Shown here: positions 28,111 to 36,255 of the stretch, in pieces
How positions within the stretch are numbered: the stretch's first letter is position 1
Layout of the letters: each line of letters opens with the position of its first letter
Assembly: GCA_934408585.1 (NCBI GenBank)
Contig: CAKRVA010000003.1
Span: 124,001 to 188,000 of the forward strand
Direction of reading: 5' to 3'
Length of the DNA: 64,000 bases
Source: an uncultured Lachnospiraceae bacterium
Lineage (GTDB): Bacteria > Bacillota > Clostridia > Lachnospirales > Lachnospiraceae
Notes under the pieces: generated by a model
Databases searched by the model: none
What the model saw: only the letters and a program-made list of their open reading frames with translations
Told to the model about the DNA's origin: nothing
Program-made: the position numbers and the translations under genes

Positions 28111-29121
28111 TTATGCAAATTGGAAAATACAATATCCCACATATAACAAAAGCAGCAAAATTCCCTGCACACGATAAAGCTTTCCTTTTACCAGCGGTGG
28201 TATTGTCATAATCAGCATCACAAGGAACATTAGTGGAAGGTCTACTACAAAGGATGCGTTCATTCCGCCAATGGTCTTTTCGGCTGGCACCTGGAATGGT
28301 GCTAATGTCACAGATACACCACTCACCAGAACAAGGTTAAAAAGGTTCGCACCAATAATATTTCCAAGGGAAAGTGCGCCATGTCCTTTTGCAAGGGAGG
28401 TGATTGCCGTTACAAGTTCCGGCAGCGATGTGCCGAGTGCCACCAGCGTAAGAGCAATTACAGATTCCGGCACTCCCAGTTCCGTTGCAAGAATCGTTCC
28501 ATTATCTACGAGGAGATTCGCTCCAACCGTAATTAATGCGGCTCCTACAATCAGCAGGATAATATCTTTTACCAGTGAGTTATTTTCTTCTGTGGAAGCC
28601 TGCTCCATCTGTGCTGCCTGCAATGTATTTTCTTCTTCAACAACTGCTGTTCCCTGCTTGTTTCCCTTTACGGCAAGTGCCTGCTTTACCTGTATAATCA
28701 TGTAAGCCACAAAACCTGCAAGCAACAGAATACCGGTTACTCTGGAAAAATAGCCTGTCGTATACGCCGTTATTGCATAGAACAATGCTGCTGCAAAGAA
28801 AAATGCTACCGGCATACGCAGGGATTTCTTTTCCACCGGAGCCGGCTTAATAGCAATCGTCAAAGCTGCAATCAAAGAAGTATTGCAGATTACAGAGCCA
28901 ATTGCATTTCCATATGCCATTGCTCCCTGCCCACCAACTGCGGATGTGGCGGATACCATAACCTCCGGCAATGTCGTTCCAATCGAAACCACGGTTGCTC
29001 CAATCAGCAGGTCCGGAACATGGAAACGATGTGCAATTCCCGTAGCTCCATCAACAAACCAGTCGCCACCTTTTATTAATAAAATCAAACCAACAATAAA
29101 CAATAAAATTGGAATAAGCAT
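28111..29121 (-). CDS. calcium/sodium antiporter (CaCA family, YrbG-like)
   Basis: This 336-residue membrane protein has ten or so helices and two alpha repeats: 'SIGTTLPEVMVSATSA' near residue 47 and 'ALGTSLPELVTAITSL' near 230. Each holds the Glu that binds the cation. Between the halves is a charged cytoplasmic loop (about 150-180). CaCA exchangers move Ca2+ out against Na+ or H+. The start follows GAGG/AAGGA. Substrate is inferred from family. Confidence 0.9.
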   Translation of the reverse strand: MLIPILLFIVGLILLIKGGDWFVDGATGIAHRFHVPDLLIGATVVSIGTTLPEVMVSATSAVGGQGAMAYGNAIGSVICNTSLIAALTIAIKPAPVEKKSLRMPVAFFFAAALFYAITAYTTGYFSRVTGILLLAGFVAYMIIQVKQALAVKGNKQGTAVVEEENTLQAAQMEQASTEENNSLVKDIILLIVGAALITVGANLLVDNGTILATELGVPESVIALTLVALGTSLPELVTAITSLAKGHGALSLGNIIGANLFNLVLVSGVSVTLAPFQVPAEKTIGGMNASFVVDLPLMFLVMLIMTIPPLVKGKLYRVQGILLLLLYVGYCIFQFA

Positions 29122-29188
29122 TGTCCTTACCTCTTTCTTTCGTATTTCGACGAAATTATATCACAAAAAAACGGATTTGAACAACCAT

Positions 29189-30673
29189 TTATGCATCGGA
29201 TCTGGCATATGCATTTTTCATCTGATTGCTCAGTTCATAAAGCACTTTATCCAGTGTATCCGCCGCTGCCTTTTTTAGCATTTGCGAAATTTTATCATTT
29301 GCCTGATGCCTCAATTCCAATCGTTTTGACGCGTCTGTTTCCTTTTCCATCATGGCATCATATTGGTTCAGATACGCATGTCCCTTTGCCATAACATTTT
29401 CCTGATACCGTTCGACATGGAACAGCGATTTTCCATAAGATGCATCTGCCAATGCCGCTATCATACGGCTGACCCAGTAAAAATTCTCCGTAGATACTTC
29501 TTTTGTTGTATTTGAAAGATATTCCGGTGTCCGCTCAATGTCTGCATAAAACGGAACGAGTGTATTTAATGCATTGGATGCAAACGCGACCCATTCAATC
29601 ACGCGGAAATCCTCTCCCCGATCCGGTCTCATCTGAATGACGGAAACAAAATCATTCCGGTTCACGCCAATAGAGCGGTATGCCCCTTTCCATGATTTAT
29701 CTCCATAAGTGGCATAGGGGTCATACGGTGTTCCCTGATAGTGCGAAGACAGCACATATTTGATATCTTCTACGGTTATTTTCTTTTCCGGTACCATGCA
29801 CCATGGCAGGTCATCCGAGGCTGGCGTGTAATCTGCCTGCGGGCCATCCCATATTTTTGTATGTGGGTTAAAGTAACGCAGCATATACCAGGCGCGCGGG
29901 GTATTGTAAACATGGTCGGCATCGTCATGACTTCCAAATGAATCCCGCGGATTCCACGTTTTCGTCATCGACAGGTTCAAATGATATTTCTGGAGAAACT
30001 CCCGCAAATCCCCGGAGCATATATTTTCACGCTGCTCGGAAAAAGCATCTTCCAGGTCAAATTCGTCCATACCAAATTGATTGGGCATGACCACATAACT
30101 GTCATCGGGCACTTTTCGTGCAATAAAATGATGACCTCCTATGGTTTCCAGCCACCAAATTTCATTTACATCCTGAAATGCAATTCCATTCATTTCATAG
30201 GTTCCGTATTTTTCCAGCAATTCTCCCAATCGAAGTACTCCCTCACGCGCACTTCGAATATAAGGCAACACCAGATAAACAATATCCTCTTCTCCAATTC
30301 CTCCCGGAATCTCTTCACTTTCCTCCGTTGCCGGCTGATATTCCACCAATGGATCTGCTCCAAGCACACGTGGATTGGAAGTAATCGTTTCTGTTGCAGT
30401 CATGGCAACGTTTGCTTCATTCACGCCACTCGCTGCCCAGATGCCTTCTCCTTTCAGGGCATTTGGCATGGATGTATATCGCATGGGATTCTCTGGCAGT
30501 TCTACTTTTACGTGGGAGAGAACTGATTGATATGTTTTTTGCTGTTCTTCGGGTGGAACGACCACAAATTTTTTCGGTGTAAAATGACCTGATCCCGAAT
30601 CGTCATTTCTTGCAATCATGGTAGAGCCATCGTAGGATGCATGTTTTCCTACTAAAATAGTTGTACAAGGCAT
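29189..30673 (-). CDS. C69 family dipeptidase
   Basis: This protein of 494 residues starts MPCTTILVGKHASYDGSTM. In C69 enzymes a near-terminal Cys becomes the catalytic N-terminal nucleophile after processing (Ntn hydrolase fold), and the Cys3 here fits. The 'RNDDSG' segment is also conserved. The frame opens at 30712 but the ATG at 30673 has AAGGAG nine bases before it and puts the Cys at the N end. It probably cleaves dipeptides in the cytoplasm. A 220-bp palindrome lies directly upstream of the ribosome site and must overlap its promoter or leader. Confidence 0.88.
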   Translation of the reverse strand: MPCTTILVGKHASYDGSTMIARNDDSGSGHFTPKKFVVVPPEEQQKTYQSVLSHVKVELPENPMRYTSMPNALKGEGIWAASGVNEANVAMTATETITSNPRVLGADPLVEYQPATEESEEIPGGIGEEDIVYLVLPYIRSAREGVLRLGELLEKYGTYEMNGIAFQDVNEIWWLETIGGHHFIARKVPDDSYVVMPNQFGMDEFDLEDAFSEQRENICSGDLREFLQKYHLNLSMTKTWNPRDSFGSHDDADHVYNTPRAWYMLRYFNPHTKIWDGPQADYTPASDDLPWCMVPEKKITVEDIKYVLSSHYQGTPYDPYATYGDKSWKGAYRSIGVNRNDFVSVIQMRPDRGEDFRVIEWVAFASNALNTLVPFYADIERTPEYLSNTTKEVSTENFYWVSRMIAALADASYGKSLFHVERYQENVMAKGHAYLNQYDAMMEKETDASKRLELRHQANDKISQMLKKAAADTLDKVLYELSNQMKNAYARSDA

Positions 30674-30702
30674 ATATGTTTTCTCCTTACAATTTCTGAT
30701 AT

Positions 30703-30922
30703 AGATAGACATTTGCGAAGCTCAAATAATATGGGAATATGCAGGCAATATTTCTGCGAAAAGACTTCATATGCTACGGAGATGAGACTCATAAAAACGT
30801 GGAAGCCTTTGCTGAACACGTTTTTAATCTCTGAGGCTCATTGAAGTGCCTGGCATATGGGACTTGAGAATAAATATTGCCTGCATATTCCAAAGGCGTT
30901 TCAGTTTCGCAAATGTCTATCT
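30703..30922. repeat. 220-bp palindromic element with matching ends
   Basis: The ends are inverted copies of AGATAGACATTTGCGAA. Moving inward, GGAATATGCAGGCAATATTT at 30734-30753 is matched exactly by its complement near 30874-30893. TAAAAACGTG near the centre is matched again. Arms are about 100 bp with few gaps, and the loop is about 18 bases. No gene is seen in 30674-30990; this element fills most of that gap. It could be a MITE-like miniature element or a long RNA hairpin. Confidence 0.8.
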
Positions 30923-30931
30923 GATGTATAC

Positions 30932-30964
30932 AATAATAACCGAACGTAATGTCCGGTTATTATT
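30932..30964 (-). terminator. probable terminator of the phosphoribosyltransferase gene
   Basis: An 11-bp stem AATAATAACCG/CGGTTATTATT with an 11-base loop, 26 bases after the gene. The T tract after it on the minus strand is weak (GTATAC), so it may instead be a processing hairpin. Confidence 0.45.
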
Positions 30965-30990
30965 ATATGCAATCTTTTTTAAATCATCTA

Positions 30991-31629
30991 TTAAATTCTG
31001 GAATATCCATATCCATTTGCAAAAGCATCAATGTGTTTGCCTTCCTTGCAGAGCGTACAGCCTTCCGGACTGTATGCTTTGTAATCAGGAATATCCGAAA
31101 TGTGGAACAGAGATTTTATCGGAACTCCGCCCATGCTGTTAATTGCGCTGAAAATTGCGCCGATTCCACTTATTTTTGCACCATAATAAGTAAGTGCCTG
31201 CGTTGCCTTTACGATAGTCTGTCCTGTTGTTGCCGAAGCCATAAGAAGCAACACATTTTTGTCCCGAAGCATTGGAATAAAGTTTTCACGGAACAAAAGC
31301 TGTCCGGAATTAATGTATTCGGGTGTAATGATGTAAATGGTCTTATGTGCATTCATGGATAATACGCCGGCACGTGTCAGTTCCTGTGCCAGATATGCAC
31401 CGATGATTTCGCAGCCATCAATACAAACAATCGTATCCACTACGGTATCGGTGGATATCTGCTTTGCCAGTTCTTCCGCTGCCGCAGATGCTTCACTTAA
31501 TCTGGACTTCAACGTTGTCATATCCAGGAAATAGTTTACATGTGAATTCGGTGTTACAAAATGTCCCGGAATTGCTTTCAAAACCACATTTGGATTTGCT
31601 TTTGACAATATCTTAACTACTTTCTCCAT
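30991..31629 (-). CDS. type I phosphoribosyltransferase-like protein
   Basis: This protein of 212 residues has the PRT fold order: 'TIVCIDGCEIIGAYLAQEL' (hood and first sheet), then a VLLLMASATTGQT loop in the place of the PRPP-binding motif. The usual acidic pair (DD/ED) before the loop is replaced by MA, so catalysis is uncertain. The frame opens at 31671, but the ATG at 31629 follows AAGGAGG. It resembles orotate phosphoribosyltransferase relatives by layout, but the substrate is unknown. It lies alone between two palindromic or spacer regions. Confidence 0.65.
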   Translation of the reverse strand: MEKVVKILSKANPNVVLKAIPGHFVTPNSHVNYFLDMTTLKSRLSEASAAAEELAKQISTDTVVDTIVCIDGCEIIGAYLAQELTRAGVLSMNAHKTIYIITPEYINSGQLLFRENFIPMLRDKNVLLLMASATTGQTIVKATQALTYYGAKISGIGAIFSAINSMGGVPIKSLFHISDIPDYKAYSPEGCTLCKEGKHIDAFANGYGYSRI

Positions 31630-31770
31630 ATGCGCCCTCCTTATGTCTAACCCCATTAAATTGTGTGACAAAAACTCTATTTATATCTTAATTCATTGTA
31701 CAATTTAATGCAATATTTTTTATTGTAAAATTTTTCAGAGGTCTTTCTTTTGGAGAAAATGCATCTTATC

Positions 31771-31944
31771 TTACGAAATTAGTGAATACTGCATCCATTC
31801 ATATTTCAGGTGGCTGCCTTCACAAATTTCTGCCGGAAGCAGTGCTCTTGCCACCAGCTTTAAATCCTCAGATTCTATATCTGTACGTTTCAGATTTGCA
31901 TAATCGCCATCAATGCGAACCACTTCATAATACCATGTTTCCAT
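31771..31944 (-). CDS. small conserved-looking protein, DUF3006-like pattern
   Basis: A 57-codon frame starts at ATG 31944, overlapping the last 20 bases of the amidohydrolase gene in another frame, and ends at TAA 31771. The protein (METWYYEVVRIDGDYANLK...) has a 'GDYA.L ... ARALLPAEI.EG..L' pattern that resembles small DUF3006-type beta-barrel proteins. Codon use looks like the neighbours and there are no rare-codon runs. Translation would be coupled to the end of the amidohydrolase. Family assignment is tentative; the coding status is supported by composition and overlap only. Confidence 0.6.
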   Translation of the reverse strand: METWYYEVVRIDGDYANLKRTDIESEDLKLVARALLPAEICEGSHLKYEWMQYSLIS

Positions 31945-33253
31945 TGTCGTTCAGTATCTCCTCTATGTTTTCATTCAAAAACAAATCCAGTTCTTTATCT
32001 ACTACTTCTTTTCTTTTCGGATTTGGATTTTTGATTTCTTTTCCTCTGCAAATCACCCGCTCAACAGTTCGAAGATTTGTCAGGCTCTCCAATGGATTTC
32101 CTTTTGTTACAATCATATCGGCACATTTTCCCTCTGCAATAGAACCGGTGATATGGTCGATTCCCATTAGTTTTGCATTCTGAAGCGTCGCCGTATATAA
32201 TGCAAACTGATTTGTAACTCCGCAATATTTATGGAAGTAAAACAGTTCTCTCCAAAAATCATACTGTGTAATATATGGACATCCCACATCATTGCCAAGT
32301 CCAACCGGAATATCATTTTCGAGTGCTGTCTTCGCTGATTCTATAATTCCTTTAAATACAATCATTCCATTATACTGGTCTTTCTCCGATGCACCGGACA
32401 CAGCCGGATCAAACAACGCATAGGGAAGTGCCGGTGAAATTGTTGTACAAAGAAATGCATTCTTTTCCCGGTACAGCTGGATTGTCTGCTCATCCATCAC
32501 AGCACCGTGTTCAATCGAATCCACACCGTTTTCCAATGCCACCTTAACACCTTCCGGAGATTCGGTATGTGCTGCTACACGATATCCTAATTTGTGAGCT
32601 TCTTCACAGACCGCCCTTACCATAGCCGGTGACATTTTGAGTTCTCCCGGTGTTCCTTTTTCCTTGGCGTCCATAACGCCTCCGGTAATCATAAGCTTAA
32701 TCCAGTCTACTTTCTGCTCTTTTGCTTTATGAACCTGTGCCAAAGCCATCTCCACATTTTCTGCCGCGATTGCAACAGAACCTGCCATATGACCTCCCGG
32801 TACTGAAATTCCCTCATTTGACGCTAAAATTCTTGGACCTTCCAGTTTATTTCTGGCAATGTCATCTCTGCAACGTGTGTCAAAACTGCCAAGACCTCCC
32901 ACTGTCCGAATCGTAGTCACACCACCCAGAAGCTCCAGCTTGGCATATTTTGAAACGAGCTTATACGCAATTGCCCTGCTGATGCCATTGCTCATAATTT
33001 TCCTAACCATAGCAGCATTATCTCTTGGTTTTGTACTTGGCTGTCCATTTCCTGCAAGGTGTACATGAAGGTTAATCAAACCGGGCATAATATACTGCCC
33101 TTCCAAATCCACCTTCTGATATGCTTCATAGTTACTGTCTTCATCAACAATTCCCGTAATTGTTTCCCCATCAACCAGAATTACTTTATGCGTAACCGGT
33201 TCCATATCCTTTGTTCCATCCAGAATAACTCCATTGACATATGCTTTCTTCAT
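31925..33253 (-). CDS. amidohydrolase family protein
   Basis: This 442-residue protein has the metal-dependent hydrolase plan. An N-terminal beta segment precedes HVH at residues 63-65 (metal ligands). 'DWIKLMITGGVMD' contains the bridging Lys, 'AAHTESPEG' gives a His, 'SIEHGAVMD' another His, and 'LGNDVGCPY' the catalytic Asp. The C-terminal half-barrel ends 'KNPNPKRKEVVDKELD'. The pattern matches imidazolonepropionase/prolidase-like amidohydrolases (Xaa-Pro dipeptidases among them). The substrate is unknown. The start has a GGGAGG site. Confidence 0.87.
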   Translation of the reverse strand: MKKAYVNGVILDGTKDMEPVTHKVILVDGETITGIVDEDSNYEAYQKVDLEGQYIMPGLINLHVHLAGNGQPSTKPRDNAAMVRKIMSNGISRAIAYKLVSKYAKLELLGGVTTIRTVGGLGSFDTRCRDDIARNKLEGPRILASNEGISVPGGHMAGSVAIAAENVEMALAQVHKAKEQKVDWIKLMITGGVMDAKEKGTPGELKMSPAMVRAVCEEAHKLGYRVAAHTESPEGVKVALENGVDSIEHGAVMDEQTIQLYREKNAFLCTTISPALPYALFDPAVSGASEKDQYNGMIVFKGIIESAKTALENDIPVGLGNDVGCPYITQYDFWRELFYFHKYCGVTNQFALYTATLQNAKLMGIDHITGSIAEGKCADMIVTKGNPLESLTNLRTVERVICRGKEIKNPNPKRKEVVDKELDLFLNENIEEILNDNGNMVL

Positions 33254-33357
33254 TTGTAACCTCCCGCATCTGCTTGTTCGTTATTTTTTCTCTATTTTAT
33301 CATCAATGTTTCTGTTTTTAAAGTCACGCTGGAATGTTTTGCATGGAAATCTTCAAC

Positions 33358-34686
33358 TTAATAGTGATACTGCTTTTTCTTCACAAGGAGGAAAAACATC
33401 GTTACAAACAACGCCATGACTTCTGCTGCCACAATGGAAAACCAGATACCGTCTACGCCCCAAAGTATCGGCAAAACTAAAATTACAATAATCTGAAAGA
33501 CCAATGTCCGCAGAAACGAGATAATTGCAGACACCATACCATTATTTAATGCCGTAAAGAAAGAGGAACCCCAAACGTTAATGCCCATTATTAAAAATGC
33601 AATGCTGTAAATCCGGAACCCTCTCACCGTAAGTTCCATAAGTTCTGCATCATAGCTGGTAAAAATTGCAGAAAGCGATCTGGACAAAACCTCTGATGAA
33701 ATCAGCAAAAACACTCCTGAAATTACAAGAAATGTCATACTCTTCCGATAAAGGTTGTGCAGTTCGTCATGATTTCCCGCACCATAGTGGTAGCTGACAA
33801 TAGGTGCACTACCAATTGAATATCCCAGGAAAATTGCCATAAACACAATGTTAATATACATAATAACGCCGTATGCTGCGATTCCGTTTTCCCCAGCCAG
33901 CTTCATCAACTGGAAATTATACAGTACATTGACAACTGATGCTGAAAGATTGGTTACCATTTCAGAAGAACCATTCACACATACTTTTCCCAAAACTGCA
34001 AAATCCATATGAAACCTTGTGATTCGCAAAAGACTGTTGTTCTTTTTCATAAAATAAATGGCAGGTGCCAGTCCCCCAATAATCTGTCCGACTGCCGTTG
34101 CAATTGCTGCCCCTGCAAGTCCCAAAGGAAAAACGGCTATCAGCAGGTAGTCTAAAATTCCATTGGCAACTCCTGCCACAATATTAATTACCAGGCTAAG
34201 CCCGGGCTTTTCTGCCGCAACAAAAAAGCTTTGAAATGCAAATTGTAAAATAAAAAACGGCATCGCCACAAAACAAATTCTTGCATATAAGACACAATCT
34301 GCAAGCAGTGCATCCGTTGCTCCCAGAACAATGGCAATTGGTCTTGCAAATATAAATCCAAGTGCTGATACCATTGCACCTACCACCAACGCCACTACAA
34401 TCAACATCGAGAAGTACTCATTCGCCAGCTCTTTCTTTCCTTCTCCCATGGTCTTCGATACAATGGCACTTCCACCTGTTCCAATCATAAATCCCAGTGT
34501 AGCAACCGCCATCAGAATCGGCATAATCAGATTCACCGCTGCAAATGGCGTTTTCCCAACATAATTAGATACAAAAAATCCATCTACAATACTGTAAACT
34601 GACGTACATAGTATCATCAGAATGGACGGTAGTACGAATCTTAATAACCTTTTATAAGTAAAATGATCTGATAATTGTATTTTCAT
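33358..34686 (-). CDS. MATE family efflux transporter
   Basis: This 442-residue protein has 12 hydrophobic helices in two halves, with 'VDGFFVSNYVGKTPFAAVNL' at the first loop as in MATE/DinF-type exporters. MATE pumps expel cationic drugs or metabolites using Na+ or H+. It lies downstream of a MarR gene on the same strand. The 313-bp spacer between them is filled with a fivefold dyad repeat, so it may have separate control. The ATG follows AGAGG. Confidence 0.9.
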   Translation of the reverse strand: MKIQLSDHFTYKRLLRFVLPSILMILCTSVYSIVDGFFVSNYVGKTPFAAVNLIMPILMAVATLGFMIGTGGSAIVSKTMGEGKKELANEYFSMLIVVALVVGAMVSALGFIFARPIAIVLGATDALLADCVLYARICFVAMPFFILQFAFQSFFVAAEKPGLSLVINIVAGVANGILDYLLIAVFPLGLAGAAIATAVGQIIGGLAPAIYFMKKNNSLLRITRFHMDFAVLGKVCVNGSSEMVTNLSASVVNVLYNFQLMKLAGENGIAAYGVIMYINIVFMAIFLGYSIGSAPIVSYHYGAGNHDELHNLYRKSMTFLVISGVFLLISSEVLSRSLSAIFTSYDAELMELTVRGFRIYSIAFLIMGINVWGSSFFTALNNGMVSAIISFLRTLVFQIIVILVLPILWGVDGIWFSIVAAEVMALFVTMFFLLVKKKQYHY

Positions 34687-34746
34687 AATATTTCCTCTTT
34701 TTCTATTTTAATTTTCTATTTTCCTGGTTTTGGCTTGTTGTATGCC

Positions 34747-34987
34747 TGTTATGCCCTCGCACGTCAGATTGATTGGGTATAAGAAGCATTTTTTACTTGT
34801 TATACCCTCGCTCGGTGGGGTGGCTGGGTATGGGAGGGCATTTCTTGCCTGTTATACCCTCGCTTGCCAGTTTGATTGGGTATAGGAATGTATTTTTCAC
34901 TCGCCATACCCCCGTACAGCAATTTCACTGGGTATTAAGCGCAATTTCCTACTTCTATACCCAACGTGTCCGGCTGCTGAGGGTATA
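34747..34987. repeat. five phased dyad units TACCC-N18-GGGTA
   Basis: Five units start at 34747, 34798, 34850, 34902 and 34953 (steps of 51, 52, 52, 51 bp). Each carries a short inverted motif, best form TATACCC...GGGTATA, with exactly 18 bases between the CCC and GGG in every unit. The 18-base centres differ, apart from a weak TCGC...GATT theme in some. The ~20-base linkers are T-rich. No gene lies in 34687-34999. Spacing near five helical turns would put all sites on one DNA face. This is not a CRISPR: the conserved part is only the dyad ends. Confidence 0.85.
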
Positions 34988-34999
34988 ATCCACCAATTT

Positions 35000-35434
35000 C
35001 TATAATTCCTTAACTTTATCCCAAAGCAGGCTGGTTGTTTTTCGCATTAATTGCAAATACTCGGTGCTTTCAGGTTTTGATAATTCATCAAAAACACTGT
35101 TTTCTGCCTCCATTACAGGATATATTTTTTCTTCCAGCATTTCTTTACCTTTCTCCGTAATGGAAATATGCATATCTCTGCGCTTCCCTTTTGTAAGCTG
35201 CAAAATGCCTTTTTCTTGCAACTTTTGTATGGAAGAATTGATGGTCTGCCGACTAAACAGATAAATATCCGCAATATCTTTCTGCAAACAGCCATCCCCC
35301 AATTCCGCAATTGCATACAGAATCATAAAAGCACTGTCCGAAAGTCCAACCTTCATACTGATTTCGTGGTAAATTCGGTCAATTTCCCGATAAAGATAAT
35401 TTAACTCTTTCATCTCTTTTCGCAATTCAACCAT
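35000..35434 (-). CDS. MarR family transcriptional regulator
   Basis: This 144-residue protein has the MarR winged helix: 'VGLSDSAFMILYAIAELG', recognition helix 'LFSRQTINSSIQKLQEKG' and wing 'LTKGKRRDMHISITEKGKEML'. MarR dimers bind palindromes and release DNA on ligand binding. Two perfect palindromes, AATCCGA-NN-TCGGATT, lie in its own promoter, so it is very likely autoregulated. The MATE gene downstream on the same strand is the obvious co-regulated target. The ATG follows GGAGG. Confidence 0.92.
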   Translation of the reverse strand: MVELRKEMKELNYLYREIDRIYHEISMKVGLSDSAFMILYAIAELGDGCLQKDIADIYLFSRQTINSSIQKLQEKGILQLTKGKRRDMHISITEKGKEMLEEKIYPVMEAENSVFDELSKPESTEYLQLMRKTTSLLWDKVKEL

Positions 35435-35480
35435 AGATATCCTCCATTAAGTATTCTTGCTGTTACTCATGCTCTTTTTA

Positions 35481-35536
35481 AATCCGAAATCGGATTCATA
35501 GAAACGAATTATAATCCGATTTCGGATTATTGTCAA
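35481..35536 (-). promoter_or_regulatory. promoter and twin operators of the MarR gene at 35000
   Basis: Minus strand TTGACA (35536-35531), 17 bases, TATAAT (35513-35508): a consensus promoter. The spacer holds ATAATCCGA-AA-TCGGATTAT (35511-35530). A second palindrome, AATCCGA-TT-TCGGATT on the minus strand (35481-35496), lies just after the predicted start. Both should be MarR operators blocking RNA polymerase. Confidence 0.88.
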
Positions 35537-35597
35537 CTTTATTATTTTCTACACGATTATTTTTATAAACCTCCTACTATCCTTTACTTCTCTTATT

Positions 35598-35679
35598 ATG
35601 ACTTACAAGCTATCATAACTTACAAACTACCATGACTTGCAACCATCATGTTTTCCAAACCACCATGACGTACCGTCAT
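35598..35679. repeat. degenerate 17-bp tandem repeats between two MarR genes
   Basis: Four units of 16-17 bp follow each other (ATGACTTACAAGCTATC, ATAACTTACAAACTACC, ATGACTTGCAACCATC, ATGTTTTCCAAACCACC), then a shorter ATGACGTACCGTCAT that is itself partly palindromic. It lies between the two divergent MarR promoters. With the operators it accounts for the 348-bp gap 35435-35782. Confidence 0.7.
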
Positions 35680-35706
35680 AAATCCCCTAAGCAAAGTTTC
35701 AAATCC

Positions 35707-35763
35707 AAATGTTGACATTTCAACATTTATGTTTTAAAATGCAAGAAGTTGAGTTGTCAACTT
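35707..35763 (+). promoter_or_regulatory. promoter and twin operators of the MarR gene at 35783
   Basis: TTGACA (35712-35717), 17 bases, TAAAAT (35735-35740). Dyad AAATGTTGA-CATT-TCAACATTT (35707-35728) covers the -35 box and dyad AAGTTGA-GTTG-TCAACTT (35746-35763) lies after the predicted start. Both share GTTGA-N4-TCAAC, so they should bind the same regulator. Confidence 0.85.
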
Positions 35764-35782
35764 TTCTCGGGAGGTATTCGTT

Positions 35783-36229
35783 ATGATTGAACGGTTTGAA
35801 AAATTTTCACTTGCTATTTCTGAAATTTCACATTACTGGCACAGCATTGCTAACGAGGAACTTCAGCCCTATGGTTTAAAAAGCTCGCATGCCATTTATC
35901 TGACCACCATGTACCGATATCCGGACGGTGTTACCGCCCCGATGCTTGCTGATTTATGTGCAAGAGATAAAGCAGATGTTTCCCGCATGATGTCCATTAT
36001 GGAGAAAAAGGGATTGATTATCAAAGAAGGGAATGGGCCCAAGTTGTACCGTGGTATTTTAAAACTTACCGATGAAGGAAGAGTTCTCGCCGGCAAAATC
36101 AATCAGCGTGCTGAGCTTGCCGTCCAACAGGCGAGTCAGGGCTTATCCGATGAAAAGCGCCTGATTTTTTATGAGGCACTTGATACCATTACGACCAATC
36201 TGCAAAGAATTGCAAAAGAGGGATTATAG
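35783..36229 (+). CDS. MarR family transcriptional regulator
   Basis: This 148-residue protein carries a winged helix with 'YLTTMYRYPDGVTAPMLADL', recognition helix 'RDKADVSRMMSIMEKKG' and wing 'LYRGILKLTDEGRVLAG'. It is distinct from the MarR at 35000 and has its own operator sequence (GTTGA-N4-TCAAC) twice in its promoter. The DegV gene follows by 26 bp and is probably in the same operon and under its control. The ATG follows GGGAGG. Confidence 0.92.
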   Translation: MIERFEKFSLAISEISHYWHSIANEELQPYGLKSSHAIYLTTMYRYPDGVTAPMLADLCARDKADVSRMMSIMEKKGLIIKEGNGPKLYRGILKLTDEGRVLAGKINQRAELAVQQASQGLSDEKRLIFYEALDTITTNLQRIAKEGL

Positions 36230-36255
36230 ACAAAAATTTAAGAGGAGAATTTTTT

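Noticed and set aside
34747..34987. CRISPR array
   Set aside because: Units are ~52 bp but only the dyad ends are conserved; there is no constant repeat of 25-40 bp, no unique spacers of equal length and no cas genes.
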